Of a stretch of DNA of 64,000 nt, positions 35,873-45,696 are shown one piece after another. The position numbers and the translations under genes were made by a program. Source of the DNA: Dasypus novemcinctus (taxonomy: Eukaryota > Chordata > Mammalia > Cingulata > Dasypodidae); NCBI RefSeq assembly GCF_030445035.2, contig NC_080677.1, positions 113,391,263-113,455,262 of the forward strand, in the 5' to 3' direction. Under the pieces are notes generated by a model, which was not told where the DNA came from, searched no databases, and saw only the letters and a program-made list of their open reading frames with translations. Each line of letters starts with the position of its first letter. Position 1 is the first letter of the stretch.

Positions 35873-37560
35873 ATGTCAAAAAAAAATGGAATGATGAATG
35901 TTATGTAATATTTGATTTTACTTCTATTAATGAACATGAGGAACTAAAAAATCACAGTGTTTTTGTGTGGAAAAATTTTTGCAAATGGAAGTATGAAGCC
36001 AGCAATACTGAAAAACCATCTCATGCCTGTCCATGTGGAGAATGCATCTAAAGATGTGAGTTTTTTTTCATGTGAATAAAAAAGCTCAAATCAATAAAGC
36101 AGGGACACTTCCAAACCTTGGATTTTCCATTTCATGAAAGCCTCTGCGTAAAGCAGCCTATAAAGTTGCTTACTGGATTGCTAAGCAAAAACGCTTTTTG
36201 CTTGGAGAGAATTTCGTAAACCCATGTGCACTGGCACTGGTGTGACTAGAACAGAGGAAGAAACTGGAACCGGTTCTCTTGTCAATTGATGTAATACATT
36301 CTGGAATAGTTGATATGTCTTTTAATATTTTAAAACAGGTCATCCAGGAATTGGCAGCCTTGCCATTGCCCTTCAGTACGCACTTGGATGAAATTACAGA
36401 CTTCTCTCAATGTAGCCTGCTCCTTGTTTCAGTTTGCTGTATGCGTGCTGATGCCATCAAAGAAGAATTCTTATTTTGTGAGTCTCTTTCAGATACAATG
36501 AAGGCCATCAATGTTTTCAAAATGGTGAAAGGTTTTTTTACAAACAGAACTTTGATTGGAAAGACAAACTTCATTCTCTTTGCACTAATGGTTTTCCTAC
36601 TTTAGTAAAAGAAGAAACTCCTCAGGTCATTGTCACTCCTTGCTTTTTACACAGACATATGCTGACAACAAAGTCTCTTCCAACAACCCTGAAAGAAGTT
36701 TTGTCAATAGCAGTAAAAGTTATCGACTTTATCAAAAAAAGTTATCTGAATCATCATAATTTCAAAAGATTTGGTCAAGAAATGGGAGCAGAATATGAAG
36801 TCCTTCTCTACCACACAGAAGTGCTCTTGCTTTTAAGAGGACAAGTCCTGAAGCGCTTAATCGACCTAAGGGCAGAGTTTCACTCTTTCTGAAAGAAAAG
36901 AAAACCCGCTCTTGAAACATTTTGAAAGAAAGGATTTTATCCATGGGTTGGTTTACCTGGCAGATATTTTTCATCATATGAATGAGATAAATCTTCCCAT
37001 TCAAGGTCATGAAGTCACCATTATGGATGCAACTGAAATATCACAAGCTTTCTTGCTGTTACCAATATCGAAGAAGAGAGAAGAGGCCAACAATCCTGCG
37101 AACTTTCCAAAGCTGGAGGAAGTGCTTGATCGAGATGGAGTTGAAGTACAAAATTCTCTGCCATTTTTTTTTTTTTTGAAAAGATGTATCTGCAAACACT
37201 TGGAAACATTACAGAACTCTTTTAAAAGTTATTTCTATCTTGATGGCATGAAAATTCAACCATGGTTCTGTGATCCTTTTCTTTCTGATAGAAACTGCAC
37301 CAAAGATGTTGACTTTACCAAAGATGAACTCATTGATTTTAGGACAAGAAACTTGCTACAATTTGAGTTTAATTCAAAAAGCCTTGGAGAATTTTGGTGT
37401 TTCCTGTAAAAAGCCTAGTCTCGTCTTGTAAAGTGAGCTATGGAGGCTTTGATTCCATTTGTAACAATATATCTTTGTGAATCGTGATTTTCAACATGTG
37501 TAACAATGAAAACAAAAAATTGAACTTAATTAGATGTCCAACGTGATATGAATGTTGCCT
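35873..37560 (+). pseudogene. hAT transposase, degenerate (Buster/ZBED5-like)
   Basis: This is a decayed DDE transposase of the hAT superfamily. Open stretches occur at 36279-36605, 36659-36892 and 36912-37409. Recognisable parts, in order, are a possible N-terminus near 35873, an acidic region FSTHLDEITDFSQCSLLL, the segment IKEEFLFCESL, the conserved HTEVLLLLRG block (usually HTEVRWLSRG), LADIFHHMNEINLPIQG, and the C-terminal dimerisation motif EALIPFVTIYLCES near 37440-37495. The overall pattern resembles the domesticated ZBED5/FAM200-type proteins. Stops, frameshifts and loss of the WL in the RWLSRG block show it is inactive. Confidence 0.82.
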
Positions 37561-37660
37561 TGTCAAATATATTGCCTTGTCAAATATACACCACAGTTTA
37601 ATGTTCTTATTCAAGATAAACAACAATATGCACATTAACATGCCTTTAAAAATAAAATTT

Positions 37661-38071
37661 GGGAAGCGAACTTGGCCCAGTGGTTTGGGCATCCGTCTAC
37701 CACATGGGAGGTCCATGGTTCAAACCCCGGGCCTCCTTGACTCATGTGGAGCTGGCCCATGTGCAGTGCTGTTGCGCGCAAGGAGTGCCTTGTCATGCAG
37801 GGGTGTCCCCTGTGTAGGGGAGTCCCACGCGCAAGGGGTGCACCCCATAAGGAGAGCCACCCAGTGCCAAAATAGCGCAGCCTGCCCAGGAGTGACGCCG
37901 CACGTACTGAGAGTTGATGCAGCAAGATGACGCAACAAAAAAAGACACAGATTCCTGGTGCTGCTGACAAGAACAGAAGCAGACACAGAAGAACACACAG
38001 CGAATGGACACAGAAAGCAGACAACTGGGGGGGAGGGGAGATAAATAAATAAAAAATGAATTAAAAAAAAT
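37661..38071 (+). repeat. DAS-SINE inside the hAT transposon
   Basis: Full-length copy flanked by the 12-bp duplication AAAATAAAATTT (37649-37660 and 38072-38083). It lies in the right arm of the 4.6-kb hAT element, just after the transposase remnant. Confidence 0.92.
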
Positions 38072-38150
38072 AAAATAAAATTTAACTTCAACTTTCCTAT
38101 ATTTTTAATGTCCTGAATTATTATTTAATGTGTTAAGAATAAGCACGTAT

Positions 38151-38541
38151 ATGGAAAGTGGATGTAGCTCAGGTGACTGGGCTTCTGCCTAACACATGGG
38201 GGACCCAGGTTCAGTTCCTGGTGCCTCCTGGAGAGACATGAAGGATAGCGGGCTGACGTGATTGGACTGGTGTGGCAAGCTGACACAGCAAGATGATGCA
38301 GTGAGATGATGCAACCAAGAGACACAGTGAGGAGACACAATGGGAGCTGCAGCAAAGTGGGCAGCAGAGGTGGCTCAGGTGACTGGGTATCTCCCTCCTG
38401 CATGGGAGGTCCCAGGTTTGGTTCCCAGTGCCCCCCCCCCCCCAAAAAGAAGAGCAGCACACAAAAAACAGACAGAGCAAAAGAAAATAATGAGGAGGGT
38501 GGGGAGAAAAATAAATAAATAAATAAAATCTTTTAAAAAAT
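38151..38541 (+). repeat. DAS-related dimeric SINE inside the hAT transposon
   Basis: Two tRNA-like units begin GTGGATGTAGCTCAGGTGAC and GAGGTGGCTCAGGTGACTGG, followed by a (AAAT)n tail. The 14-bp duplication GAATAAGCACGTAT is perfect (38137-38150 and 38542-38555). It contains a run of 14 C. Confidence 0.9.
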
Positions 38542-39065
38542 GAATAAGCACGTATGTATAGTATTATATGTTTTTTATTTTAGTAACTTTATTTCAATAT
38601 ATGTAACTGATTTCCTTTGTAATGCCATTTTATACATTTAAAAACATTCTTGTGGGGATGTGCTGGTACAGGTATGATATATTTATTAAATAATACACAG
38701 TATAGTGTGGACTTAATATGATTTTTATTTTGATGTAGCATGTTCTGAACGCAGTGGATAACTGCCTGCAAAAAGGTTGGTAAGGATGGCAGAGATGGTT
38801 TTATGATGCTGTGGGAAAACTAGAATTTCTAAATGTTTGCCGAAAATGACCATTTGAACAGATGTTGAACTGTGTTGGGTTATCAGGTATTGAAATTATA
38901 GAAAGTTTATAAAATGTAATTTTGAACAGTCCTAAAATTTAATTTAAAGACATGCTGATGTCGAGTGTCATCAAACTGTCTCTACATTCTGAGAAGGGGT
39001 CCATGGATTTCACCTGACTGGCAAAGGGGTCTGTGGAATAAAAAAGGTTAAGAACTGCTTTGAAG

Positions 39066-39297
39066 GGAGAAAGGATGATTTCAGCAGTCAGAAGAGAGGA
39101 TTTCCATGTCTACTTCAGCCAGTCAGCATCTCCTGGGGAATTCGTTGAAAACTCTCATCGGAGTTCCCAGTTTGCCGCCTATGGAATTTGGACTTGTACA
39201 TCCCTATAGTTGTAAGAGACAATGCTTATAAAAATTTCATAATATTTATAGCTATCTCCTGTTGGTTCTGTTTCCCTAGAAAACACTGACTAATACA
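39066..39297 (+). repeat. ERV-L 5' LTR, right part
   Basis: This continues the LTR after the hAT insertion (GGATGATTTCAGCAGTCAG, CTCCTGGGGAATTC) and ends CTGACTAATACA. It parallels 45920-46136. With the left part it gives a 447-bp LTR against 440 bp for the 3' copy. Confidence 0.87.
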
Positions 39298-39318
39298 ACT
39301 TTACTACAAGGAGTGGTT
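39298..39318 (+). other. ERV-L primer-binding region, degenerate
   Basis: Directly after the LTR, TTACTACAAGGAGTGG resembles the TGGTRCCAGGAGTGG-type primer site of ERV-L elements, which is complementary to a Leu tRNA in known members. Several positions are changed. Confidence 0.5.
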
Positions 39319-40208
39319 CTTGAAAAACAGAATCTTAAGGATGAGAATTCTGAATTGGTTCTGGGATTGGGGGATTGGTTCTCTAATCTGATTAGATTCA
39401 AAGGCACTAATGACTCTGTTTCCAATAATCAAGATGACACTGATAGTCCACAGCAAGGAGTTGACAAAATATGCAAAATATCATTACTGGACACGGCTAT
39501 TCAAAAGCTTATAAGAGGCAAGGATCTGGGTGATGGTGCTTTTGAAACCTTAACAGAAGTTTGTGGAATTAAAAGGTATAATAAATGATGTTGGCTGGTT
39601 GTTCCTAAATATGTTGGATATAGTTATAAAAGAAAAGGATAGAATCCTGGTGAATCCTAGAGGAGAAAGATGAGAAGACAAGAAGAGAAATAATAGATAC
39701 AGAAAATCACATAATGAATGGACACAGACAGGAAAAACAGTAGGGTGGGGGAGGGGGAGGGGAAGGAAAATTTTAAAAATAAAAGCAAAAAAAAAAAAAA
39801 GGGATGAGCTCAAGACTTTAAATTCTCAACTTAAGCACTCCATGAAGGATGTGAAATTTTCTATGTATGCCCTGAAAGATAATCTTTTTTCACGTAGCTG
39901 CAGACTTGAGATTTCTGAAAAACATACCCAGAGTTTCATTGTATAAGTAGCAGAGTTAAAAAGAAAATAAAATCTCAACCTCACAGGGTGTCTGCTATTA
40001 AACTGAAGGAATCGCCTGGAAAGGAATGGGATCCTGAAAATCGGAATGGGGACATATGGGTTGATAATGAGCCGGTGGGGCATTGAAACCCTACACACCG
40101 CTGAGCCAGATAAACCGGTGGTGGTCTGCCCTGAGGAGCAACCACAGGACTTGCAGTCTGCCTGTAGGAAGCTGCCACCCAACCTCCTCCTGAAGCGATA
40201 ACCCTGCT
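39319..40208 (+). other. ERV-L leader region
   Basis: This stretch follows the primer site and contains a 91-codon open frame (39313-39588) without a recognisable domain, then a truncated SINE, then sequence leading into gag-like code. It may be the extended leader or the degenerate start of gag. No function can be assigned. Confidence 0.5.
39675..39800 (+). repeat. 5'-truncated DAS-SINE in the ERV-L leader
   Basis: Only the 3' third is present (GAATGGACACAGACAGG, GTGGGGGAGGGGGAGG) with an A tail ending at 39800. The short flanks GATGAG / GATGAG may be the target duplication. Confidence 0.7.
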
Positions 40209-41271
40209 GTGCTGGATAAATCTGTAACCACCTCCCCTGAGCAAACAACCCTCTCTCCTCTGGCTGAAGAGATTAATCATGTTTCAGCAGGTGAAACTGC
40301 CATGGAATGCCCTGACGTAGCTGGCTGGCAAGATGCTTGTAATCCTTCTCATGACCCACCTCCTCCACCCCTCTTTTCATCCAGACTTAGAACTAGATTG
40401 AAGTTCCCAGAGGCCCCCAAAGGTGGGGTTCAAAGTGTGACCCATGAGGAGGTGGGCTATACGCCGAGAGAACTGCAGGATCTTTCCAATTTATATAGAC
40501 AGAAATCAGGGGAGTATGTGTGGGAACGGATGTTAAGGGTGTGGGATAATGATAAAAGGAATATAAAGTTGGATCAGGCAGAATTTATTGATATGGGCCC
40601 ACTAAGCAGAGATTCTGGATTCAGTGTTACAGCTTGAGGGGTTAGAAAGGGCTGTAGCAGTTTGTTCAGGTGGTTGGATGAAACATGGATGAAAAAGTAG
40701 CCTGTATTACCTGAGGTTGAACTGCCCCTGCGTAACAAAGATGAAGGGATCCTAATGCTCAGAGTGGATTTACCTGCTCACCCAAACCAAGCAATGTCCA
40801 GAGGGCACACCTTTTACCTGGACTATGAGGAATAAAGTTGTGAGCCAAACTCCATCTTCCCTGAAGAGCTCTGTGGTTGCTCTTCTCTGTAGGTGAGTTA
40901 TCACTGTGGGGATTGCTGTCACTGAACTGGGACCCTTAAACACAATGCGGGTGATCAGATCCTAGGTTGGCAGAAGCCAAGTGACAACACAAGGTGACAG
41001 ACAAGGTGAGCGTGGCTATCACAATGAACAGCAGACTCAAAGCAGCAAACAAAATAGTCTGAGTCACAGAGATCTATGGCACTGGCTATTAAATCATGGG
41101 GTACCTAGAAGTAAAATAGATGGGGAGCCTACTAAATTCTTACTTGAGCTGTACAAGAGTTCTAGGTCAAGTAAACCAAAGTTTAACCTGAATTACAAAA
41201 ACAGAGAGTCATGGTCTCTTAATCAGTTCCCAGACTTGAGACCCTCTACAGACCCAGAGCCCCTTGAATGA
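40209..41271 (+). pseudogene. ERV-L gag remnant
   Basis: Two open stretches, 40209-40637 and 40981-41271, are separated by stops. The first holds GYTPRELQDLSNLYRQKSGE followed by a Trp-containing segment (RMLRVWDND), as in the capsid part of ERV-L gag. The second contains GVPRSKIDGEPTK and ends PDLRPSTDPEPLE and a stop, matching the usual gag-pol boundary. It is broken by stops and frameshifts and cannot yield a full protein. Confidence 0.7.
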
Positions 41272-41324
41272 AGGGAGGGCTGGGTCCCCTTAGGGAAGGA
41301 CCCTGTTACACTGCCAAAATTTAT

Positions 41325-41520
41325 ACCGTTAATCTTCCTCCCATGCTTCCCCAAAGCAATCTACAACATTGTATTAGGATAACTGTGCACTGGGGAAAAG
41401 GAAATGGTCTGACATTTCATGGATTATTAGACACTGGCTCAGAGTGACATTAATTCCAAGATTCCCAAACGTCACTGTGGCCCACCAGTTAGAGTAAGGG
41501 CTATGGAACTCAAGTGATTA
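41325..41520 (+). pseudogene. ERV-L protease remnant
   Basis: A retropepsin active-site motif LLDTGSE is encoded at 41424-41444, preceded by VHWGKGNGLTFHG in the same frame. Stops appear shortly afterwards. The segment lies directly after the gag-like termination, the normal gag-pro-pol order. Confidence 0.65.
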
Positions 41521-41753
41521 CTGGAGTTTTAGCTCAGGTCTGTCTCACAGTGAGTTCAGCCAGTCATTGGACCCATTCTGTGGTTATTCCCCCAGTTCAA
41601 GAATGCACAATTGGAATAGGTACACTAAGCAACTGGCAGAATCCCCACATTGGATCCCTGACTTGTGAAGTGAAGGTTACTATGTTAGGAAAGGCAAAGT
41701 GGAAGCGATAAAACTGCCCCTCTAACAAAATTGTAAATCAAAAGCAATACCAG

Positions 41754-42171
41754 GGAAGCAGATTTGGCTCAATGGATAGAGCATCTGCCTACCACATGGG
41801 AGGTCCAGGGTTCAAACCCAGGGCCTCCTGACCCATGTGGTGAGCTGGCCCACGTGCAGTGCTGATGTGCAAAAGGAGTGCTGTGCCAAGCAGGGGTGTC
41901 CCCTGCATAGGGGAGCCCCACATGCAAGGAGTGCACCCCGTAAGGAGAGCTGCCCCACACAAAAAAAGTGCAACATGCCCAGGAGTGGCGCCGCACAGAG
42001 AGCTGACAGCAGTAAGATGACACAATGAAAACAGACACAGATTCCTGGTGCCACTGACAAGAATGCAAGCGGACACAGAAGAACATACAGAGAATGGACA
42101 CAGAGAGCAGACAATGGGGGGGGGGGCAGGAAGAGGACAGAAATAAATTTTAAAAAATTAAAATTAAAATA
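41754..42171 (+). repeat. DAS-SINE in ERV-L pol
   Basis: Full-length copy flanked by the 14-bp duplication AAAAGCAATACCAG (41740-41753 and 42172-42185). It separates the protease and reverse transcriptase remnants. Confidence 0.93.
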
Positions 42172-42185
42172 AAAAGCAATACCAG

Positions 42186-42674
42186 ATTCTTGGAGGGATT
42201 GCAGAGATTAATGCCACCATCAGGGATTTGAAGTATGCAGGGGTGGTGATTCCTATCACATCCCCATTCAACTCTCCTGTTTGGCCTGTGCAGAAAACGT
42301 ATGAATCTGGGAGGATCACAGTGGATTTTCATAAACTTAACCAGCTTAACTAATTGCAGCTGCTGTTTCAGATATGGTATCATTGCTTGAGCAAATCAAC
42401 ACATCTCCAGATACCTGGTGCATAGCTATTGATCCAGCAAATATTTTTTCTCAGTTTCTGTTAGTAAAGACCACCAAAAACAGTTTGCTTTCAGCTGGCA
42501 AAACCAGCAATGCCCCTTTACTATCCTACCTCAGGGGTATAGCAATCTCCAGCCCTATGACATAACATAGTCCACAGGGACCTTGATCAACTCTCCCTCC
42601 CACAGGACATCACGCTGGCCCATTGTATTGATGATATCATGTTGACTGGTCTTGGTGATCAAGAAGAAGCAACT
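42186..42674 (+). pseudogene. ERV-L reverse transcriptase remnant
   Basis: After a SINE insertion, pol-like code resumes with FNSPVWPVQK-type and TVDFHKLNQL-type segments, then [20 protein letters not shown]. The catalytic box at 42624-42641 reads CIDDIM, so the usual Tyr of YIDD has become Cys. Frameshifts and stops break it. It is interrupted at 42675 by a poly(A)-tailed retrocopy and resumes at about 43676. Confidence 0.75.
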
Positions 42675-43673
42675 TTTTAAAAAGGGGTGCCATCTTTATA
42701 AGCACCTAACCTTGTCTACCTCTGTAATCCAATGTCCTCTTTTAAAAACGGATATTCCAAAATTTTAATTAAGTTTGCTTCTTTCAGAATGAACATCTTA
42801 TTAACCATATGAAAACTTCATCCAGCTTCGTACAGAATGCCAGATCCAACTTTCTCCAATTAAAATAAGAGTTTTACACCTTGTTAGGCAATGACTACAG
42901 CCCATGGCCAGCAGGAAGCAGTTACAGAAAAGAGATCCATCTCCCTTTAGCCCCCCTTTAAGATTAAAGGTGTAAACTCTTTAAGGATAAAATAAAATTA
43001 ATAAATGGATCTGGAGACTGACTGGAAATCTTCATGAGCACAGGTGGCCCCAGGATGACTGCAGGCCCTGCCCAGGATTCTGCTGTCTAGAATGAAAATT
43101 TCTAAACTTCTAAAAACAGGATCCTGGATGCTACACTGAAAATTGATAAGGAAAGTAATCAATCAAAACAACAAACAGCCACCCACCTCATAGCTCCAAC
43201 AATAATTATGCCAAAGCTTACCAAGTTAAGCTTCAGCATAAGGGGGTAAAATGATGTGGGCTATGGGTGGGAGGCTGTTCGTCCCTTCATAGATAACCTA
43301 AGCTGTCTGTGACTTGTGGGTGTGGGACAGTAAGAGGCTGCAGTCCTGCCCTTGGTGACCATGGCAACAACTCCAGTCCCAGGAAACAGTTAAGCAATGC
43401 AAAGTCTATAAACTTTAAATATTCAGGGAAAATGCAAACCAAATGTGCTAAAAGCTTATCTAGAATGTATAAGGTCCATGCTAAGAGCTTACTTAGGATG
43501 TGGAGATACATGCTAATTCAAACCTATTGAGCATTGAAATGAAGAACAATTTGACCCTTCCTCTCTGTATAAAAGAAACTCAAAATTCTTGTTCAAGGCT
43601 CGGGTTTGAAACAGAAAGCTCCAAGTCCGCTGGCCATCAATAAATCATTTTTCCTTCTCGAAAAAAAAAAAAA
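42675..43673 (+). mobile_element. Poly(A)-tailed retrocopy of another ERV transcript
   Basis: This insert interrupts the ERV-L reverse transcriptase. The flanks AAGAAGAAGCAACT (42661-42674) and AAGAAGAAGTAGCAACT (43674-43690) form a target duplication, and the right end is an A tract from 43661. Internally, a purine tract ATAAGGGGGTAAAATGA is followed at 43255 by TGTGGGCTATGG, which looks like an LTR start. A TATAAAA box (43568) and AATAAA (43639) follow, with the A tail about 17 bp after AATAAA. This is what L1-mediated copying of the 3' end of a retroviral RNA (internal tail plus U3-R) would leave. The source family is not identified, and the 5' 580 bp has no readable protein. Confidence 0.65.
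43255..43660 (+). repeat. U3-R of a 3' LTR within the retrocopy
   Basis: It starts TGTGGGCTATGGGTGGG after a polypurine tract, has TATAAAA at 43568-43574 and AATAAA at 43639-43644, and ends CTTCTCG directly before the A tail. There is no CA end or U5, as expected if the copy was made from a polyadenylated RNA. Confidence 0.6.
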
Positions 43674-43675
43674 AA

Positions 43676-43772
43676 GAAGAAGTAGCAACTACTCTAGACT
43701 TAATAGTGAGGCATTTGTGTGTCAGGAGGGTGTGTCAGGAGGGGGAGATAAATCCAACAAAAATAGAGGGGC
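43676..43772 (+). pseudogene. ERV-L reverse transcriptase, fragment after retrocopy
   Basis: The frame continues with EEVATTLDLIVRHLCV, then EINPTKIEG after a small internal duplication. This is the segment expected just after the catalytic region of ERV-L reverse transcriptase. It ends where the solo LTR begins. RNase H and the integrase N-terminus are missing. Confidence 0.65.
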
Positions 43773-44356
43773 TGAATTAGTCAGCCAAAGGGGTGCTGAT
43801 GCAAAGTACCACAATTCTGTTGGCTTTTATAGAGGGTATTTATTTGGGGTAGAAGCTTGGTCACAGAGTCATAAAGCATAAGTTGCTTCCCTCACCAAAG
43901 TCTGTTGCTTACCTGTTGGAGCAAGATGGCTGCTGGTCTCTGTGAGGGTTCAGCCTTCTTCTTCCTCCTAAGGCTCCATGGTCCCAGCTTCTTCTGTTCT
44001 CACTTGTAGACTGGAGGACTCGTCTCTTTCCTGGGCTCAGATGCTCAAGGCTCTGGTCTCTTCAGGTGCTTCGCTCTCAACCCAGGCTCCAGAGTCCAAA
44101 ACTAAACTCTCTGTGTTCTTCTTCTCCATGTGTTTACTTCCATGTGAGAGTCTGTTTTACTGCCACCAAGAGGGTGGGAACTCAACCCTGCATGCCCTAA
44201 ATATGTGGTCAAATAAAAGCCCTAATCTTGATTTAATGAAGTAAAAGTGAAACCTCTGAATCTAACACAATCTAATAAACCCAGAGGAAAAGACCAATTT
44301 ACAAACACAATCCAATATCTATTTTTGGAATTCATAAACAATATCAAACTGCTACA
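43773..44356 (-). repeat. Solo LTR, MaLR-like family, inside the ERV-L
   Basis: Read on the minus strand, it runs from TGTAGCAGTTTGATATTG to CTTTGGCTGACTAATTCA, about 584 bp. It contains AAATAAATACCC near its 3' end. The 5' end resembles that of the LTRs at 27529 and 54531 (CAGTTTGA, GAATTCCAAAAA). RNase H and the integrase N-terminus of the host ERV-L are missing at this point, so its insertion was accompanied or followed by a deletion. No clear TSD is visible. Confidence 0.65.
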
Positions 44357-44369
44357 GACCACTTGAACA

Positions 44370-44720
44370 TGGAAGGAGCAGCAATTTATTCTAACTGGAA
44401 TAGACACATACTCCAGATATGGGTTTGCCATCCTTGCATTCAGTGCTCCTGGCAAAACTACCATCTGTGGACTTACAGAATGCCTTATCCACTGTCACAG
44501 TATTCCACACAGCATTGCTTCTGATCAAGGAAATCACTTCATGGCAAAGGAAGTGTGGCAAAGGGCACATACTCATGGAATTCACTGGTCTTAACATGTT
44601 CTCTATCATCTTGAAGCAACTGGGTTGATAGAACAGCGGAATGGCCTTTCGAAGACTCAATTACTGTACCAACTAGGTGGCAATACCTTGCCGTGCTGGG
44701 GCAGGGTTCTCCAGGAGGCT
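44370..44720 (+). pseudogene. ERV-L integrase remnant
   Basis: The core domain is recognisable from GLTECLIHCHS, the second catalytic Asp region ASDQGNHFMAKEVW near 44516-44550, and the catalytic Glu region GLIEQRNG near 44620-44645, where ERV-L usually has IERWNG. Several in-frame stops and a shift are present. The zinc-binding N-terminus is absent. Confidence 0.75.
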
Positions 44721-45190
44721 GTGTATGCTTTAAATCAGTGTCTGCTCTATGGTATTGTTTCCTCCCATAGCTAGGACTCATGGGTCTAGGAATCAAGATG
44801 TGGAAATGGCAGTGACACCACTCATTATTACCCTCGTGATCCACTAGGAAAAAAGTTGCTTCCTGTCCCTCCAACCTTAAGCTCTGCTAGTCTATAGGTC
44901 TTAGTTCTAAAAGAAGTGCTTTTACCAGAAGACACAATGATTCCACTGAACAACAAGTTAAGACTGTCACTTGGCCACTTTGGGTTCCTCATGCCTCTGA
45001 ATCAACAGGCAAGAAGAGCATTATTGTACTGGCTGGAGTGATTGATCTATCAGTGGGAAACAGAATTGCAATTACACAGTGGAGACAAAGAGTTTGCCTG
45101 GAATACAGGAGATTCCCTACGGCATCTCTTAGTACATGAATGCCCTGTCATTCAAGTCAACGGAAAACTGCGATAATCCAATCCAGTCAG
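44721..45190 (+). pseudogene. ERV-L pol C-terminus with dUTPase-like remnant
   Basis: After integrase, code resembling ARTHGSRNQ and then a dUTPase-like motif VLAGVID at about 45025-45045 can be read, followed by VNGKLR. A dUTPase domain downstream of integrase is characteristic of ERV-L. The region contains many stops. Confidence 0.6.
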
Positions 45191-45696
45191 GACTACCAGT
45201 GGCCCAGGAACTTCAGGAATGAAGGTTTGGGTCACCCCTCACCCCCACCCCAGGCAAAGAACCATGGCCAGCCGAGGTGCTTGCTAAGGATAAAGGGAAT
45301 ATGGAGTGAGTAGTGGAAGAAGGTAGTGATACATAGGAGCCATGACCATGTGAAATTACAGATAACTGTAACAGTTGTGAATATTTATTCCTTGTTTTGT
45401 TATATTACGTGTACATAAAGCAAATATCTTTGTTTTCTTCTCTATCTTATTCCCTTATCATATGACATGAGTTGTATTAGTTTTACGTCATAGTATTTAA
45501 GCTATAGGATATCAGGTTTAAGAGTGAATATAACCCAAGGACTTGCACCCTTTTCTGGGGAGAGTTAATGCATTTCTCATTGTAAGCAGGACAGTTGAGT
45601 ATTGTTAGGTGAAAATATGACTGTGACAGTTTTTATTTAGAGATTAAGTATGGCTTAAGGAGATCTGTATGGCTGTCCAGTTGACAAGGGGTGGAC
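45191..45696 (+). other. ERV-L 3' noncoding region and polypurine tract
   Basis: AT-rich DNA with no open frame leads to GACAAGGGGTGGAC directly before the 3' LTR. That purine-rich run sits where the plus-strand primer tract belongs. Confidence 0.6.

Larger units (their letters stand above)
34415..39057 (+). mobile_element. 4.6-kb hAT (Buster-like) DNA transposon
   Basis: The left end is CAGGGGTTCTTAACC and the right end GGTTAAGAACTG, an imperfect inverted repeat. It is flanked by the 8-bp duplication CTTTAAAA / CTTTGAAG. The element splits the 5' LTR of the ERV-L, so it is younger than that provirus. It carries a degenerate transposase at about 35873-37560 and two nested DAS-SINEs (37661-38071 and 38151-38541). 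The right arm (TTCTTGTGGGGATGTGCTGG; CACAGTATAGTGTGGACTTA; CACCTGACTGGCAAAGGGGT) is shared with two short elements elsewhere in this window. Confidence 0.88.

Noticed and set aside
36279..37409. Possible domesticated ZBED5/FAM200-like host gene
   Set aside because: Three separate frames, internal stops, a lost conserved block and intact flanking transposon ends indicate a dead transposase, not an exapted gene.
42374..42565. Possible expressed retroviral reverse transcriptase
   Set aside because: Stops and frameshifts on both sides, the catalytic Tyr replaced by Cys, and interruption by two insertions.
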